From the NCBI GenBank assembly GCA_943372645.1, contig CALRZN010000001.1:372001-436000 (forward strand): a DNA stretch of 64,000 nucleotides, in the 5' to 3' direction. The position numbers were made by a program, and so were the translations under genes. This stretch comes from VBWE01 sp943372645. GTDB taxonomy: Bacteria > Bacteroidota > Bacteroidia > Palsa-965. The notes beneath the pieces are model-generated. The model saw only the letters and a program-made list of their open reading frames with translations. It did not search any database and had not been told where the DNA came from. Position 1 is the first letter of the stretch. The number at the start of each line of letters is the position of its first letter. Positions 25,684 through 34,987 of this stretch are shown here, one piece after another.

Positions 25684-26796
25684 ATGAAAATCAAATTCTT
25701 CTTAATTGCCGGAACGATTGTACTGGCGGGCATTCAGCAGCAGGCTGCTGCGCAAACTTTATATACAACCGTTACAGGTCCATCAACAAACACGTTTACA
25801 GGAATAAATACCAACGCACCAGTTGGAAGACTGGAGATCAAAAATGATTGTGTAGCAAACACTTCTCCCTTACTTGGGGGTCTTGTTGTAACCGGTTCGA
25901 GTCCATTTGGTATTTGTTCTCCTTCATCAAGCGTAAGAGACAATTTTATTGTTCGTTCCCAAACTACATCTTCGGTTTATCGAACTGACTTTATTGTTAA
26001 ACAAAATAGCGGAAGAGTTGGCATAGGAACAAACAATCCATCCTCGCAACTACATGTAAACGGGGGAGGCATGACCGTATCAAACACAACAAACACATCA
26101 TCTCTGAATTTCTTCAGCCTTTCAGCATCACAGGAAGTAACCAGCTCCAATAATTTGAATTTTAATGTTACCGGTAATACCAATTTTCTGAACGGTACAA
26201 CTTCCCGCTTTTATATCGGCAGCAATGGCAAAGTGGGAATCAATACAGCAACTCCATCTGACCAGTTTGTGATCAACAATGTTGGAGTAAGTGGCTGCGG
26301 TTTACAGATTATCTCAGACAAACCTGACTGGTCTTACGGATTGCTTTACAAATACACTGGAACAGGAAATTACCATTCTGCTATTGCGGTAAATGATAAT
26401 GCCGGAGACAATCGTTTTAATGTTTATACAAACGGGATGACAATAATCGGCAAAGTTACAAACCCTGCAGGGCTTGGAGTTGCTGATCCAGCATATATGT
26501 TACAGGTTGACAATGGCATTTTAACTGAAAAAGTTAAAGTAGCGTTGCAGGCTGATTGGGCGGATTATGTTTTTGAAAAATCCTATAAACGTAATTCTTT
26601 AATGGAAGTGGAGCAGTTTATCAAAGAAAACAAGCATCTCCCGAACGTGCCAAGCGCCTGCGAAGTAAAAGAAAATGGGATAGACATGGCAACAATGGAT
26701 GAAACATTACTTCGTCAGATTGAAGAATTGTGGCTGCATGTTATCGATCTCAAAAAGGAAAACGAGGCGCTGAAAGCTGAGCTGAGCAAAAAATAA
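25684..26796 (+). CDS. Secreted tail-fibre-like surface protein with a C-terminal assembly domain
   Basis: The 370-residue product has a signal peptide (MKIKFFLIAGTIVLAGIQQQAAAQ). The middle is rich in N, S, T and G with repeated VGIGTNNPSSQLHV and VGINTATPSDQFVI motifs, the pattern of beta-helical tail-fibre or surface proteins found widely in Bacteroidota. The C-terminus (about 275-370: VALQADWADYVFEK, MEVEQFIKENKHLPNVPS, then a coiled coil RQIEELWLHVIDLKKEN) resembles the assembly domain found at the end of these proteins, related in layout to the peptidase S74 intramolecular chaperone, although no catalytic Ser-Lys pair was confirmed. A surface or extracellular place is likely. Codon and base use are more A/T-rich than in the flanking genes. 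Confidence 0.78.
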   Translation: MKIKFFLIAGTIVLAGIQQQAAAQTLYTTVTGPSTNTFTGINTNAPVGRLEIKNDCVANTSPLLGGLVVTGSSPFGICSPSSSVRDNFIVRSQTTSSVYRTDFIVKQNSGRVGIGTNNPSSQLHVNGGGMTVSNTTNTSSLNFFSLSASQEVTSSNNLNFNVTGNTNFLNGTTSRFYIGSNGKVGINTATPSDQFVINNVGVSGCGLQIISDKPDWSYGLLYKYTGTGNYHSAIAVNDNAGDNRFNVYTNGMTIIGKVTNPAGLGVADPAYMLQVDNGILTEKVKVALQADWADYVFEKSYKRNSLMEVEQFIKENKHLPNVPSACEVKENGIDMATMDETLLRQIEELWLHVIDLKKENEALKAELSKK

Positions 26797-26837
26797 ACTC
26801 CGCTTTAAAACTGAAAAGATTTATAAAACACGAACAA

Positions 26838-28085
26838 ATGAAACATCTATGTATAATTGTTTTGTTCTTTCTGCATGCAGGTTATTCCAATGCACAGACA
26901 TACACCTGCCTGGATGGTGTCGGGTTTTATGTAACCGGTTTAACTGACGATCAAATTGTCCAGAATAATCTGAGCATGTCAATTGGCACTGTAACTCCAT
27001 CCTCTATTCCGGGAAACGCTGCATCTACTTTGTTAAGCGCAAATTACTATTGGAGTTTTTACAATGGAAACAATGCAATAACGTATTCCACATCTTCAAA
27101 TCCGAATATAACCTGGATCGGAGAATGTAACAGCAGCGGTAAAGTAATTGTATCGGTGGTGGCAACATATTTGCCATGGGGAGATCCTGACCCGGTGAAT
27201 ATCACGTATCAATGTACCCTTGATGTTTATATTCAAAAAGTTGATCCGCCTGTAATAACCGCCTTTGGTGATTATGCAGTCATTCCGTGTTATGATAATA
27301 CGCCATTAACCTTCGAAGTTCCCTACCAGCCCTGTGCATTAAATTATGTCTGGCGCTTTTTCGCACTTGATGGTGTGACTGAGATTACTTCATGGACATA
27401 TTCATCTTTGTCAGGAAACGGTCGTGTGGTTCAGGTATTTCCTGATGAGTTGAATTCGGTTTATATAAAGGCATACGCGTATACGTCAGCAGGATACTTT
27501 GCAATTTGTCTTTCGCCATATCTTGTTCAAAGACAATGTCCGCAAAATGTAACCTACAATACCGCAACAACAATTACAAATACGTTACCAGCGCATACTG
27601 CCGTATCCGATTTGATCGTAATTCAACCACCTGCCCCATCTTCTATCATAGTATATAATGGCCAGGAAGTACACATGAAATCTGCCGGAATTATTCAGAT
27701 TTACCCGGGATTTGAGACGGAAGCAAATTGCCTGTTTCGTGCATTCATTGCTTCATGCCCGATTTCTGATTGTGAGGCTTACCATGCGATGATTCAACAA
27801 ACAGATACTGTTCAGACTGTTACGCTTCCTTTTAATAATACTTCTGAAATCCGGTTGTGGCCAAACCCTGCAGATGAGTTTATTGTTATTCACGCAAATG
27901 AAGCATACGACGGAAAAACAACATGCACGATTTTCGACATTCTCGGAAATATTGTATGGGTATCTGAAAATGAATTTGTTGACGGCAAGTCCGAAATCCC
28001 TGTAAAACAAATTGCTACCGGCGTTTATCGGTTAAAGCTGGAGCACAAACAAATTCATACAAATATTTCATTTATAAAAAACTAA
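26838..28085 (+). CDS. Secreted protein with T9SS type A sorting domain
   Basis: The 415-residue product has a signal peptide (MKHLCIIVLFFLHAGYSNAQ), a central region of unknown beta-rich, possibly Ig-like folds with several cysteines, a motif VHMKSAGIIQIYPGFETEAN leading into FRAFIASC (common before the sorting domain in Bacteroidota surface proteins), and a type A sorting domain (RLWPNPADEFIVI to GVYRLKLE). It is probably secreted through the type IX system. No enzyme site is evident. The gene lies in the A/T-rich stretch, 41 nt after the fibre-like gene and 4 nt before the next, so the three may form one operon. Confidence 0.85.
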   Translation: MKHLCIIVLFFLHAGYSNAQTYTCLDGVGFYVTGLTDDQIVQNNLSMSIGTVTPSSIPGNAASTLLSANYYWSFYNGNNAITYSTSSNPNITWIGECNSSGKVIVSVVATYLPWGDPDPVNITYQCTLDVYIQKVDPPVITAFGDYAVIPCYDNTPLTFEVPYQPCALNYVWRFFALDGVTEITSWTYSSLSGNGRVVQVFPDELNSVYIKAYAYTSAGYFAICLSPYLVQRQCPQNVTYNTATTITNTLPAHTAVSDLIVIQPPAPSSIIVYNGQEVHMKSAGIIQIYPGFETEANCLFRAFIASCPISDCEAYHAMIQQTDTVQTVTLPFNNTSEIRLWPNPADEFIVIHANEAYDGKTTCTIFDILGNIVWVSENEFVDGKSEIPVKQIATGVYRLKLEHKQIHTNISFIKN

Positions 28086-28089
28086 ACGT

Positions 28090-29724
28090 ATGAAAGCATT
28101 CGTATTTATTATATCTGGTCTGATATTTCCAGCAACAGCATCTGTTGCACAAAACATGCTGTCGAACGGAAATTTTGACAGCAACAATCAACATTACAGA
28201 GTTCCTTTCGATGAAATTTCAAGTACATATACCATCGGGCAATTTCAACTTATACCTTCTCATCCCAATCCTTTATTATTTGATGGCCCAATATTCCCTG
28301 GGCAGTTTGATGGAGACAACTATAATATTGGAACGCTATCTGGAAAAGATGGAATTGAACACTGGGACAATCCATTCCAGTGGATTGAGATCAATACAAA
28401 TGATCCGAATTGTACATTTTACGGATATGGTTATCAGTCAGGAAACACAACAAACCCCAATGGTAAAAACAACTACTGGACAGCAGTGGGCAGCCCTCAT
28501 CAAGTAAAAACGCATGCTGCAGATTGGTACAAAGAGGCAACAATGACGGCGACTGCCTATCCTACTTTTGGAGCTCCTTATCCTGACTATTTTTATGACT
28601 CGTATGTCAGTTTATATAACCATAATACGCATTCCGGAAACAGTTATGTTGGAATGAAAACCAATTCTTTGATACAGCAGGGCATATCATCAAATGGTGT
28701 ATCTGAATTAAGCGCGGGGGCCACATACCGGTTCAGTGCATATATCAAACCTGTTCTTTTTGTAGAAATTAATCCATATTTGCTCGGTGGTGTGAATGGA
28801 TCTTATTTCTCCGACTATTACTCTTGGGATCAGCCTGCAAAATTGAATTTACTTTTTTCGAAGCATCGAATGACATACCAGGATGCAAATTGTACAATTT
28901 CATGCAGTAGTCCTCTGTTACATGAGAAAAAATGCGAAGACATATTTCAGTCACAGCAACTGCTTTATGAATATACTATTGCAGAAGTAAGTTCACCCGG
29001 ATATGAATATCCTGCCGACACCTGGCTATATATTTCGGGCATAATTACAGCTCCATCCGACGCTGCAGATCTCCATTGGCTTGGCATTGAGTTGGATGGC
29101 AACTGCGACAGCTATATTCTTATTGATGATATTGTTTTTGAACCTTACTCTTCTTCATTTTGTGAAAGTGATATTATTATCGAAAACAACATCATGGAGT
29201 CTTGGACATCAAATTTTCGTTCTTCATCGAACACTATCACTTTTGGCCCTGAGGTAATAATTGAACCAAATACCGTAAGCAGGTTTATTGCAGCAGAGAA
29301 GATCACTATAAATCCAGGAACAAATATTGCTATAGGTTCTTCCTTTTTTGCAGGAATTGGCAATTGCTCTGATATCAATGATTATCTATCGGAGGTGCCG
29401 GCGGAGTTCGATTACTGTAATGATATTTCCCGGGTTGTACAGCCAGAAGCTAATGAATCTGATTTGGATATTTCCACTGAAGGTTTTCTTGACCCCTTTC
29501 CAAATCCTGCCAATACAATGCTTGTTTTTTCTGTTGAAAGTGACGAGTTAATCGGATCGATGCTGACATTAACCGATTTCAGCGGACGAGAAGTAGTAAA
29601 ACAAAGGATTTCTTCTACTCAAACTAATATTGATGTAAAATCGTTTAGCAATGGAATATACCTATACCGCATAATTCAGAAAGATGGAAAAAGCAAAACC
29701 GGTAGAATTATTATTTCCCATTAG
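28090..29724 (+). CDS. Secreted protein with T9SS type A sorting domain
   Basis: The 544-residue product has a signal peptide (MKAFVFIISGLIFPATASVA), then a region starting NMLSNGNFDSNN that resembles carbohydrate-binding or jelly-roll modules (HSGNSYVGMK, AGATYRFSAYIKP, DDIVFEPY). A motif KITINPGTNIAIGSSFFAGI matches the one in the preceding protein. It ends with a type A sorting domain (DPFPNPANTMLVFS to KTGRIIISH). A surface binding role is inferred from the jelly-roll-like features. It shares the A/T-rich composition of its two upstream neighbours. Confidence 0.85.
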   Translation: MKAFVFIISGLIFPATASVAQNMLSNGNFDSNNQHYRVPFDEISSTYTIGQFQLIPSHPNPLLFDGPIFPGQFDGDNYNIGTLSGKDGIEHWDNPFQWIEINTNDPNCTFYGYGYQSGNTTNPNGKNNYWTAVGSPHQVKTHAADWYKEATMTATAYPTFGAPYPDYFYDSYVSLYNHNTHSGNSYVGMKTNSLIQQGISSNGVSELSAGATYRFSAYIKPVLFVEINPYLLGGVNGSYFSDYYSWDQPAKLNLLFSKHRMTYQDANCTISCSSPLLHEKKCEDIFQSQQLLYEYTIAEVSSPGYEYPADTWLYISGIITAPSDAADLHWLGIELDGNCDSYILIDDIVFEPYSSSFCESDIIIENNIMESWTSNFRSSSNTITFGPEVIIEPNTVSRFIAAEKITINPGTNIAIGSSFFAGIGNCSDINDYLSEVPAEFDYCNDISRVVQPEANESDLDISTEGFLDPFPNPANTMLVFSVESDELIGSMLTLTDFSGREVVKQRISSTQTNIDVKSFSNGIYLYRIIQKDGKSKTGRIIISH

Positions 29725-29747
29725 CATTTACTTTTAATTGCAAAAAC

Positions 29748-29784
29748 AAAAAAGATGCGCCCAACCCCAGGGCGCATCTTTTTT
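29748..29784. terminator. Bidirectional intrinsic terminator between convergent genes
   Basis: AAAAAAGATGCGCCC (29748-29762) pairs with GGGCGCATCTTTTTT around a short loop. With an A-run on one side and a T-run on the other it can serve both the T9SS gene and the WG-repeat gene. Confidence 0.9.
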
Positions 29785-29789
29785 ATTTT

Positions 29790-32648
29790 TTACTTCACCA
29801 TCTCCTGCACCAAACTTTCTTTTTTCGCGTGGGGCAATAAATTCTCCCACGGAATCGTAAGCCCCACCAGCTGCCCATACATTTTCGAACCACCCGGCAA
29901 ATACAGCACCAAACCAGCATCGGATATGGAAAAACGTTCTTCGGTGAGTGTAAACAGTTTGTCAGATGCATGGCAATCCAGATTCAGGTCATCGCGTTTT
30001 TTGAGAGCAGTAACGAGTTCATTCTGCAGAAGTGATTTGTAATCGCCGCGGATTAAATCGGAAAGTGCGAGGGGTACAAACTTCTCGTTTTTGTAATGGT
30101 AATTCGTGTAGGTGTAAACCGTTTCGTTATTCCCGCTGCCATAAAACTTATCCATGTCATCCAGCTGAATGCCCGGTGGTGTAAACTGCAGCATGGAATA
30201 GGCGTATGTTCCCGCATACAGCAGTTTGTAACTCGTAGGCCGCTCATTATTCTTTGTAAAATATTCCGGGCTGGCTGTTCCGTACTGTGCATAAATGCGG
30301 TTCTGGTAATCGGGCGTTTCTTTAAAACAGAGGCAGGTGCGTTGCGCGGGTTGCTGCTCATCAATTCCGTATTGCATGTCTCTCGATACAATAAGCTCAT
30401 CGGCGATGTGTGCGGTAATGCGCTGCAGCTGTTCGCCATCACATGCCGGTCTGCCCTGCAACGAATCGAGCACCGGGCCGATGTAATTGACATGCCGCGG
30501 ATTCAGCACCGCGGTGGCAATCGCGCGGCGGCGGTATGCGCGTATTTCCGTGGTATCGGTAATCAGTTTGCCTTCCGGATTTATAATTGCCTGCTGTGTT
30601 CCGTCAAGCAGCAGCCAGCCGAGTTCAGCCGCTTTCGGTGCCCGCACTTCCCTGTTCACCAACTTCCATGTATTGGAAATGATGTACAGTTTTTTCCAGG
30701 TCGTATCCGTTAACCACGTGCCGCTGCTGTCAGTAATACCGAAACGGTTGCCCCATGTGGTAACCTGGTACAGGTTGTCGTGTATTTTTTTCACGCCTTT
30801 GTAAAGCGGCGGCAGCAGGTACCTTTTGCGGCCGGCGGAATAAATGCCGGTGCCGTTGTTGGTTGCAATTACAATCACTTTATTCGAAAACAGATCACTC
30901 ACCGGTTCTGCAAAATCGGGTGGTGTAACCAATTTGCCATTCGTATCGGCCACGGCCCAGCCGCACCAGCAATCGTTTTGTGTGGGTGCGTTGCGGCAAT
31001 TCATTTTAGCCGGCTTTACCCAGAACAGGTTCGGATCTTCACTCAGCGGACCGGAAAACGATTCGTAAATGGTATCAACCAGTAATTTTTTGTCGCTGGT
31101 TCCGAGCAATCCCATCCGGCCGCTGTGCGTAATAATCATGGGGTAACTGCCAAACTGCGACATCGCCTTGATGTGTTTCGGCCCCATCCAGATCGTTCCG
31201 TTTCGACGCAGCAAATAGGTTTTTGTTCCCACCTGCAGGGTGTAATAATTACCGAGGCGGGTAAGGCCCACGCCATCACCATACGGTGAAGCATAGTTTT
31301 CAACCGCATGAGCAGCACCTGCTTCCATCACCAGCAGTTCATCCGGGAAAGGCTGATAAATCAATACTTTGCCGGCGATGCGCGATTGCGGTATAAACGT
31401 GCCTACCATTTTGCGCTCCGCATAATCGTACAGTTGCAACGCTTCACCCTGCTGAAATGCGAGCAGTTTCCGTTGCAACGTTTGCTGATTCGGATTGATG
31501 ATGTATTTCGAATGCACGATCGGGAGCAACACATTTCCGCGTTCGTCCACCAGCCCCCATTTGCCGTTTTGTTTTACGAGAAATGACAAACTCAACAGTT
31601 TGCGCCCCTGTCCGTATGTTTCTTTAAAATCAGCGATGCGCAAAATGCTATCGTAAACCGGCGGCAGCACTTCTTTTCCGTTTTCATCCAGGGTTCCCCA
31701 TTTGTTGTTTTTGCGGGCGCGCCAGTGGTAGGCTGGCATGTGGAAATCCGAGTTCTCATTAATCAATTCATCATACACGCAAGGTGCCGCCAGTTTGTAA
31801 TCGCTGGCCAGCAGACCGAAGAGCTTACCTTCCGAAACCAGCTGCATTTCGTGGTGCTGTTGCCTGCAGGGAATACTGCCATTGGTATAGCCTTTTTCTT
31901 CAAAAACATATTTCGGAGCGAGCAGTTCTGTTCCGTCGGCGCTGTAAAAGCCAACACGTCCGCGTGTCCGCACGGCTACCACCAGTTTTCCTTCTTCTTT
32001 CCGGCACAGTTGTGCATGGTCATACACCGGCGGGACAATTATTTTCCCCGTACGGTCAATCGCTCCCGCATTGCCGGTGACGTAAAATGTAGATGGGTTA
32101 TATGACGATCCGAAAACAGTAATGTCATTTAAGCTGAACGGCACAATGGTGCCTCTTATATTCCGGATGAGCGTGTCGCCGGCAGCACTGATCACATTAC
32201 TGATACCGGATTTGGTTTGTACGATATATCCGAATCGGAGATCAACCACGATGGAAGCGTATTTCACCGCAAACACTTCTTTCCCGTTTCCAAGAAAAGC
32301 GCCGAATGTATTGCCGTCCTTCCGCACGATAAAAACAAACCCGGCCGCACCATCGGTATAAACGTAGTTTGGCGTGTAGCCCGGCTGCTGGATAAAATCA
32401 TACGCCGGCGGAATAATTTCTTTCCCGGTATTGGTTAACACGCCGTAGTTTTCAGCCACTTTCGTGCGGTAAAAACCCATGCCGAAGTCGCTAATTTCCT
32501 GGAATTTGGCGGAAACCACCCAATCCCCCTTGTCGTTTTTTAAGCCGTACAGGCAGGCAATATTGTCCTTTACAATTTTAAGCTGGGCCGATGCTTTTTG
32601 CGGAACACTGAAAAGCAAAAGCAGGAAAACGGGGTAACGTAATTTCAT
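29790..32648 (-). CDS. WG-repeat protein with a DUF3298/RsiV-like C-terminal domain
   Basis: The 952-residue product has a signal peptide (MKLRYPVFLLLLFSVPQKASAQ). Residues about 22-740 carry many WG-type repeats (KWGTLDENGKEVLPPVYDS, GKWGLVDERGNVLLPIV, GAIDRTGKIIVPPVYDH, GVLTNTGKEIIPPAYDF), a beta-rich repeat of unknown function common in Bacteroidota. The last 200 residues, ending TEERFSISDAGLVLYLPGG and GLTIPWENLLPHAKKES, resemble the DUF3298 domain of RsiV and PdaC-type proteins. The protein is probably periplasmic or on the outer surface. An 18-bp palindrome lies about 85 bp upstream of its start. No partner gene is obvious. Confidence 0.85.
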   Translation of the reverse strand: MKLRYPVFLLLLFSVPQKASAQLKIVKDNIACLYGLKNDKGDWVVSAKFQEISDFGMGFYRTKVAENYGVLTNTGKEIIPPAYDFIQQPGYTPNYVYTDGAAGFVFIVRKDGNTFGAFLGNGKEVFAVKYASIVVDLRFGYIVQTKSGISNVISAAGDTLIRNIRGTIVPFSLNDITVFGSSYNPSTFYVTGNAGAIDRTGKIIVPPVYDHAQLCRKEEGKLVVAVRTRGRVGFYSADGTELLAPKYVFEEKGYTNGSIPCRQQHHEMQLVSEGKLFGLLASDYKLAAPCVYDELINENSDFHMPAYHWRARKNNKWGTLDENGKEVLPPVYDSILRIADFKETYGQGRKLLSLSFLVKQNGKWGLVDERGNVLLPIVHSKYIINPNQQTLQRKLLAFQQGEALQLYDYAERKMVGTFIPQSRIAGKVLIYQPFPDELLVMEAGAAHAVENYASPYGDGVGLTRLGNYYTLQVGTKTYLLRRNGTIWMGPKHIKAMSQFGSYPMIITHSGRMGLLGTSDKKLLVDTIYESFSGPLSEDPNLFWVKPAKMNCRNAPTQNDCWCGWAVADTNGKLVTPPDFAEPVSDLFSNKVIVIATNNGTGIYSAGRKRYLLPPLYKGVKKIHDNLYQVTTWGNRFGITDSSGTWLTDTTWKKLYIISNTWKLVNREVRAPKAAELGWLLLDGTQQAIINPEGKLITDTTEIRAYRRRAIATAVLNPRHVNYIGPVLDSLQGRPACDGEQLQRITAHIADELIVSRDMQYGIDEQQPAQRTCLCFKETPDYQNRIYAQYGTASPEYFTKNNERPTSYKLLYAGTYAYSMLQFTPPGIQLDDMDKFYGSGNNETVYTYTNYHYKNEKFVPLALSDLIRGDYKSLLQNELVTALKKRDDLNLDCHASDKLFTLTEERFSISDAGLVLYLPGGSKMYGQLVGLTIPWENLLPHAKKESLVQEMVK

Positions 32649-32730
32649 AAAAACGCGTTATGGAATGCAGTACAACACAGACGCAAAGAAGTTCATTTTT
32701 CGGCAAATAAACAGGCTAAAATGTATCACG

Positions 32731-32748
32731 ATCCGTTTGCAAACGGAT
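32731..32748. promoter_or_regulatory. Perfect 18-bp palindrome, operator candidate
   Basis: ATCCGTTTGCAAACGGAT is its own reverse complement. It lies between the start of the WG-repeat gene (minus strand) and a putative rightward promoter. The CCGTTTGCAAACGG core resembles operators of dimeric HTH repressors (LacI-like symmetric sites), but the regulator is unknown. Confidence 0.55.
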
Positions 32749-32782
32749 TAATAACCTTGTTGATAACTCCAGGCGCTTAACC

Positions 32783-32813
32783 TTGACTTCCGGCACTGGA
32801 TTTGTTATCTTTA
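32783..32813 (+). promoter_or_regulatory. Putative promoter TTG-N20-TATCTTTA facing a non-coding stretch
   Basis: TTG at 32783-32785 and TATCTTTA at 32806-32813 are separated by 20 nt, matching the Bacteroidetes TTG-N17-23-TAnnTTTG pattern apart from the last base. No reading frame follows. Confidence 0.5.
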
Positions 32814-32819
32814 CTTTAA

Positions 32820-33030
32820 AGCAAAAAGCTGATTACCAGCCGCTTTTTAACCCCAATCAAATCCTAATTGCATCCAACAGCATCTGACAACTGCCATCCT
32901 GTCGCGTTTTTATCAACAACATTTTGACTGCCAGTGAACTAAATCCGGTTATCAAAAGTGCTTTCGAGGGCGCTTTGTTTGGACTCCATGTACTTGTTTT
33001 CCCCGCAAAATGCGTGAGAAGCCCGATTGA
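32820..33030 (+). ncRNA. Candidate small RNA of unknown family
   Basis: A promoter-like sequence just upstream, about 210 nt without a reading frame and a moderately base-rich, non-repetitive sequence make this a candidate small RNA. I compared it by eye with 6S, SRP, tmRNA and RNase P RNA hallmarks and saw no diagnostic motif. No strong terminator closes it; a weak CTACTTTTTG end lies at 33037-33046. Confidence 0.25.
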
Positions 33031-33038
33031 ATCCTAAA

Positions 33039-34523
33039 CTACTTTTTGAATTCGGCCAGCAAACGGGCCTGCTTTTCAGATAAAAAACGCAATGGTTTAA
33101 CCTGCGTCCCGGTTTTGCCCTGGCGACGCATCACCTTTTCAAACGCATCGGGTTGAAGCATGGTAATGCGCAGCGGACGCATGGCGTTACCTTTTATAAG
33201 GTCGCGGTAACAGAGGCTTTTCTGCACTAACCACGCATCCAGCGCAGCGGCAAAGTCTTCTGCAGGCGCATCCTGCTCCCCAAACGCTACAAACCAATCG
33301 TGATACGGCTTTTCGTGTTCATTCCCCTGCACGGCATGCAAGGCAAAATCAATTACCGGGCAGTTTTTTTCGCGGGCAATGGTCGAAATAGCTTCTTCAC
33401 ATTCCGCAATCGTGAGGTGCTCCCCAAACACATTTAATATAGAACCGATGCGTCCCGCAATGCGGATGAGGTGCGGCTGCAGCGACGTAAACTCAATCAG
33501 ATCGCCGGGCATGTAGGCGCACAGGCCTGCGTTTGTAGTAATGGCAAGTGCATAACGCACACCGGTTTCTACTTCGCCGAGGCGGAAACGTTTCGGTTCG
33601 GTGGCGGTTAATTCTTCTTCGGGAATAAACTCGAAAAAAATGCCGTTCTGCGGCAGCAGCACCATATCCGGCGAACCAAGGTTGTACTGAAATCCGAAAA
33701 AACCTTCCGACGACGGGTACGCCTGCACCTGTTCAAACGGTTTACCGATCAGCTTTTCCGTAAGTTGGCGGTACGGTTCGTAATTCATGCCGCTGGTACA
33801 AAGCAATTTAAAATCGGGATACACTTCTGCAAACGTTTTCCCGGTAATTTCCGGAAGCCGCTGCAGAAACAGCATGAGCCAGGGCGGCATGGCCACAATG
33901 CCGGTGATGCGTTTGCCCATGGTTTCGCGGATCATGGCACTCACCTTTTCGTCGTAGCTGTTTATTTCCTGCGTGGCGCGCGTGGGATAATCGAAGTTGC
34001 GGATGTACCACGGTTTGCTCACGGATAAAATCGCCGAGATGGCTGCCGCCGGAATTTCACCGTGCTTTATAAAGTGATGACTGTCTGCAAACAAAATGAA
34101 ACTGCCGCTGTGCACCGCGCCCATGCCCATGCGCGAAGTGAAATTGGACGTGTAAAGCAACTTGCCGTGCAGCGTGCCTTTGAGCGATTGCGGCGTAACC
34201 GGGATGTATTTTACACCCGATGAAGTGCCTGACGAAAGCGCAAAGTATTTCGGTTTGCCGGGCCACAGCACATCCGGCTCCCCGCCTGCTATGCGGTCAA
34301 TCCACGGACGCAGTTGTTCGTAACTGATCAGTGGCGTGGCTTTGCAGTAATCGGCATACGACCGCACGTTTTCAAAACCATGCGCCTTGCCAAACGCCGT
34401 GTTGTAGGTTACGGCCAGCAGTTTGTGCAACTGCTGCTGCTGCAGAAAAACAGCCCGCTCCACCTGCGCATCAAAGTTTTTGCTGATGCGATCGGAGATG
34501 GGCTGAAAAATGAGTCGGCGCAT
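33039..34523 (-). CDS. GH3-family acyl-adenylate-forming enzyme
   Basis: The product (494 residues from MRRLIFQPISDRISKN; an upstream in-frame ATG at 34565 is disfavoured because it reaches close to the divergent gene) matches the GH3 auxin-responsive-promoter family. Seen are the phosphate-loop-like FALSSGTSSGVKYIPVTPQSL, the MPPWLMLFLQRLPEI segment, CTSGMNYEPYRQLTEKLIG and the AYPSSEGFFGFQ adenylate-binding motif, then NAGLCAYMPGDLIEFT and GRIGSILNVFGEHLTIAE. Family knowledge: plant members conjugate amino acids to acyl acids after adenylation; bacterial members are scarcely characterised. Substrates cannot be predicted. It is cytoplasmic and lies divergent from a small unknown gene. Confidence 0.88.
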   Translation of the reverse strand: MRRLIFQPISDRISKNFDAQVERAVFLQQQQLHKLLAVTYNTAFGKAHGFENVRSYADYCKATPLISYEQLRPWIDRIAGGEPDVLWPGKPKYFALSSGTSSGVKYIPVTPQSLKGTLHGKLLYTSNFTSRMGMGAVHSGSFILFADSHHFIKHGEIPAAAISAILSVSKPWYIRNFDYPTRATQEINSYDEKVSAMIRETMGKRITGIVAMPPWLMLFLQRLPEITGKTFAEVYPDFKLLCTSGMNYEPYRQLTEKLIGKPFEQVQAYPSSEGFFGFQYNLGSPDMVLLPQNGIFFEFIPEEELTATEPKRFRLGEVETGVRYALAITTNAGLCAYMPGDLIEFTSLQPHLIRIAGRIGSILNVFGEHLTIAECEEAISTIAREKNCPVIDFALHAVQGNEHEKPYHDWFVAFGEQDAPAEDFAAALDAWLVQKSLCYRDLIKGNAMRPLRITMLQPDAFEKVMRRQGKTGTQVKPLRFLSEKQARLLAEFKK

Positions 34524-34579
34524 TTTCGAAGTTAGGTATTTCGGTGTAATTTCGTGTAACTCCAATAAATGACCCTGTT

Positions 34580-34921
34580 ATGTCTGATAAAAAAGAAGTC
34601 ATTACACTTTACGAACACAGCGACGACCGCATCAAAGTAGAAGTAAAAGCCATACTGAGCGAAAACGGCCTTACCGTTTCCGGTTACGATGCCGGCAAAT
34701 TTGTAAAGGATCATTTCGACAGTTTTGATTACGAATACAACCTCACGGTAAAAACTGCTGATCTGCCTGCGCTGTATGCGGCACTGGGACTGAACGACCC
34801 GGAAACAGGCGCTTTCCTGGCACACCTGAAAACGGTTTACGGACACGGTACCGGTTTTTCAGCGCTTATGGATTTACTCAAAAAACACAACATTAAATAC
34901 GATACGTTTTTCTGGCACTGA
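34580..34921 (+). CDS. Small conserved-looking protein of unknown function
   Basis: The 113-residue acidic protein (MSDKKEVITLYEHSDDRIKV...) has no signal peptide, membrane segment or recognised motif. Its alternation of charged helices and short strands suggests a small globular cytoplasmic fold. It lies divergent from the GH3-like gene, with its own terminator downstream, so it is a real monocistronic gene of unknown role. A TAATTTCG near 34551 is one base off the -7 consensus. Confidence 0.7.
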   Translation: MSDKKEVITLYEHSDDRIKVEVKAILSENGLTVSGYDAGKFVKDHFDSFDYEYNLTVKTADLPALYAALGLNDPETGAFLAHLKTVYGHGTGFSALMDLLKKHNIKYDTFFWH

Positions 34922-34928
34922 AATAAAA

Positions 34929-34967
34929 AAACCCGCCTCCCTGCGCGTGAAAAAGGGAAGCGGGTTT
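34929..34967. terminator. Intrinsic terminator between convergent genes
   Basis: AAACCCGCCTCCCT pairs with AGGGAAGCGGGTTT around a loop of about 11 nt. It separates the 113-residue gene from the 3' end of accC and may serve both. Confidence 0.85.
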
Positions 34968-34987
34968 GTATTGTAAACGTAAATCAG

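Larger units (their letters stand above)
32649..33038. other. Gene-free stretch with a palindrome and a promoter
   Basis: No protein-coding reading of any length looks real. It contains the perfect palindrome at 32731-32748, a good rightward promoter at 32783-32813 and about 220 nt of transcribable sequence that codes for nothing, ending against the 3' end of the convergent GH3 gene. Confidence 0.6.
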
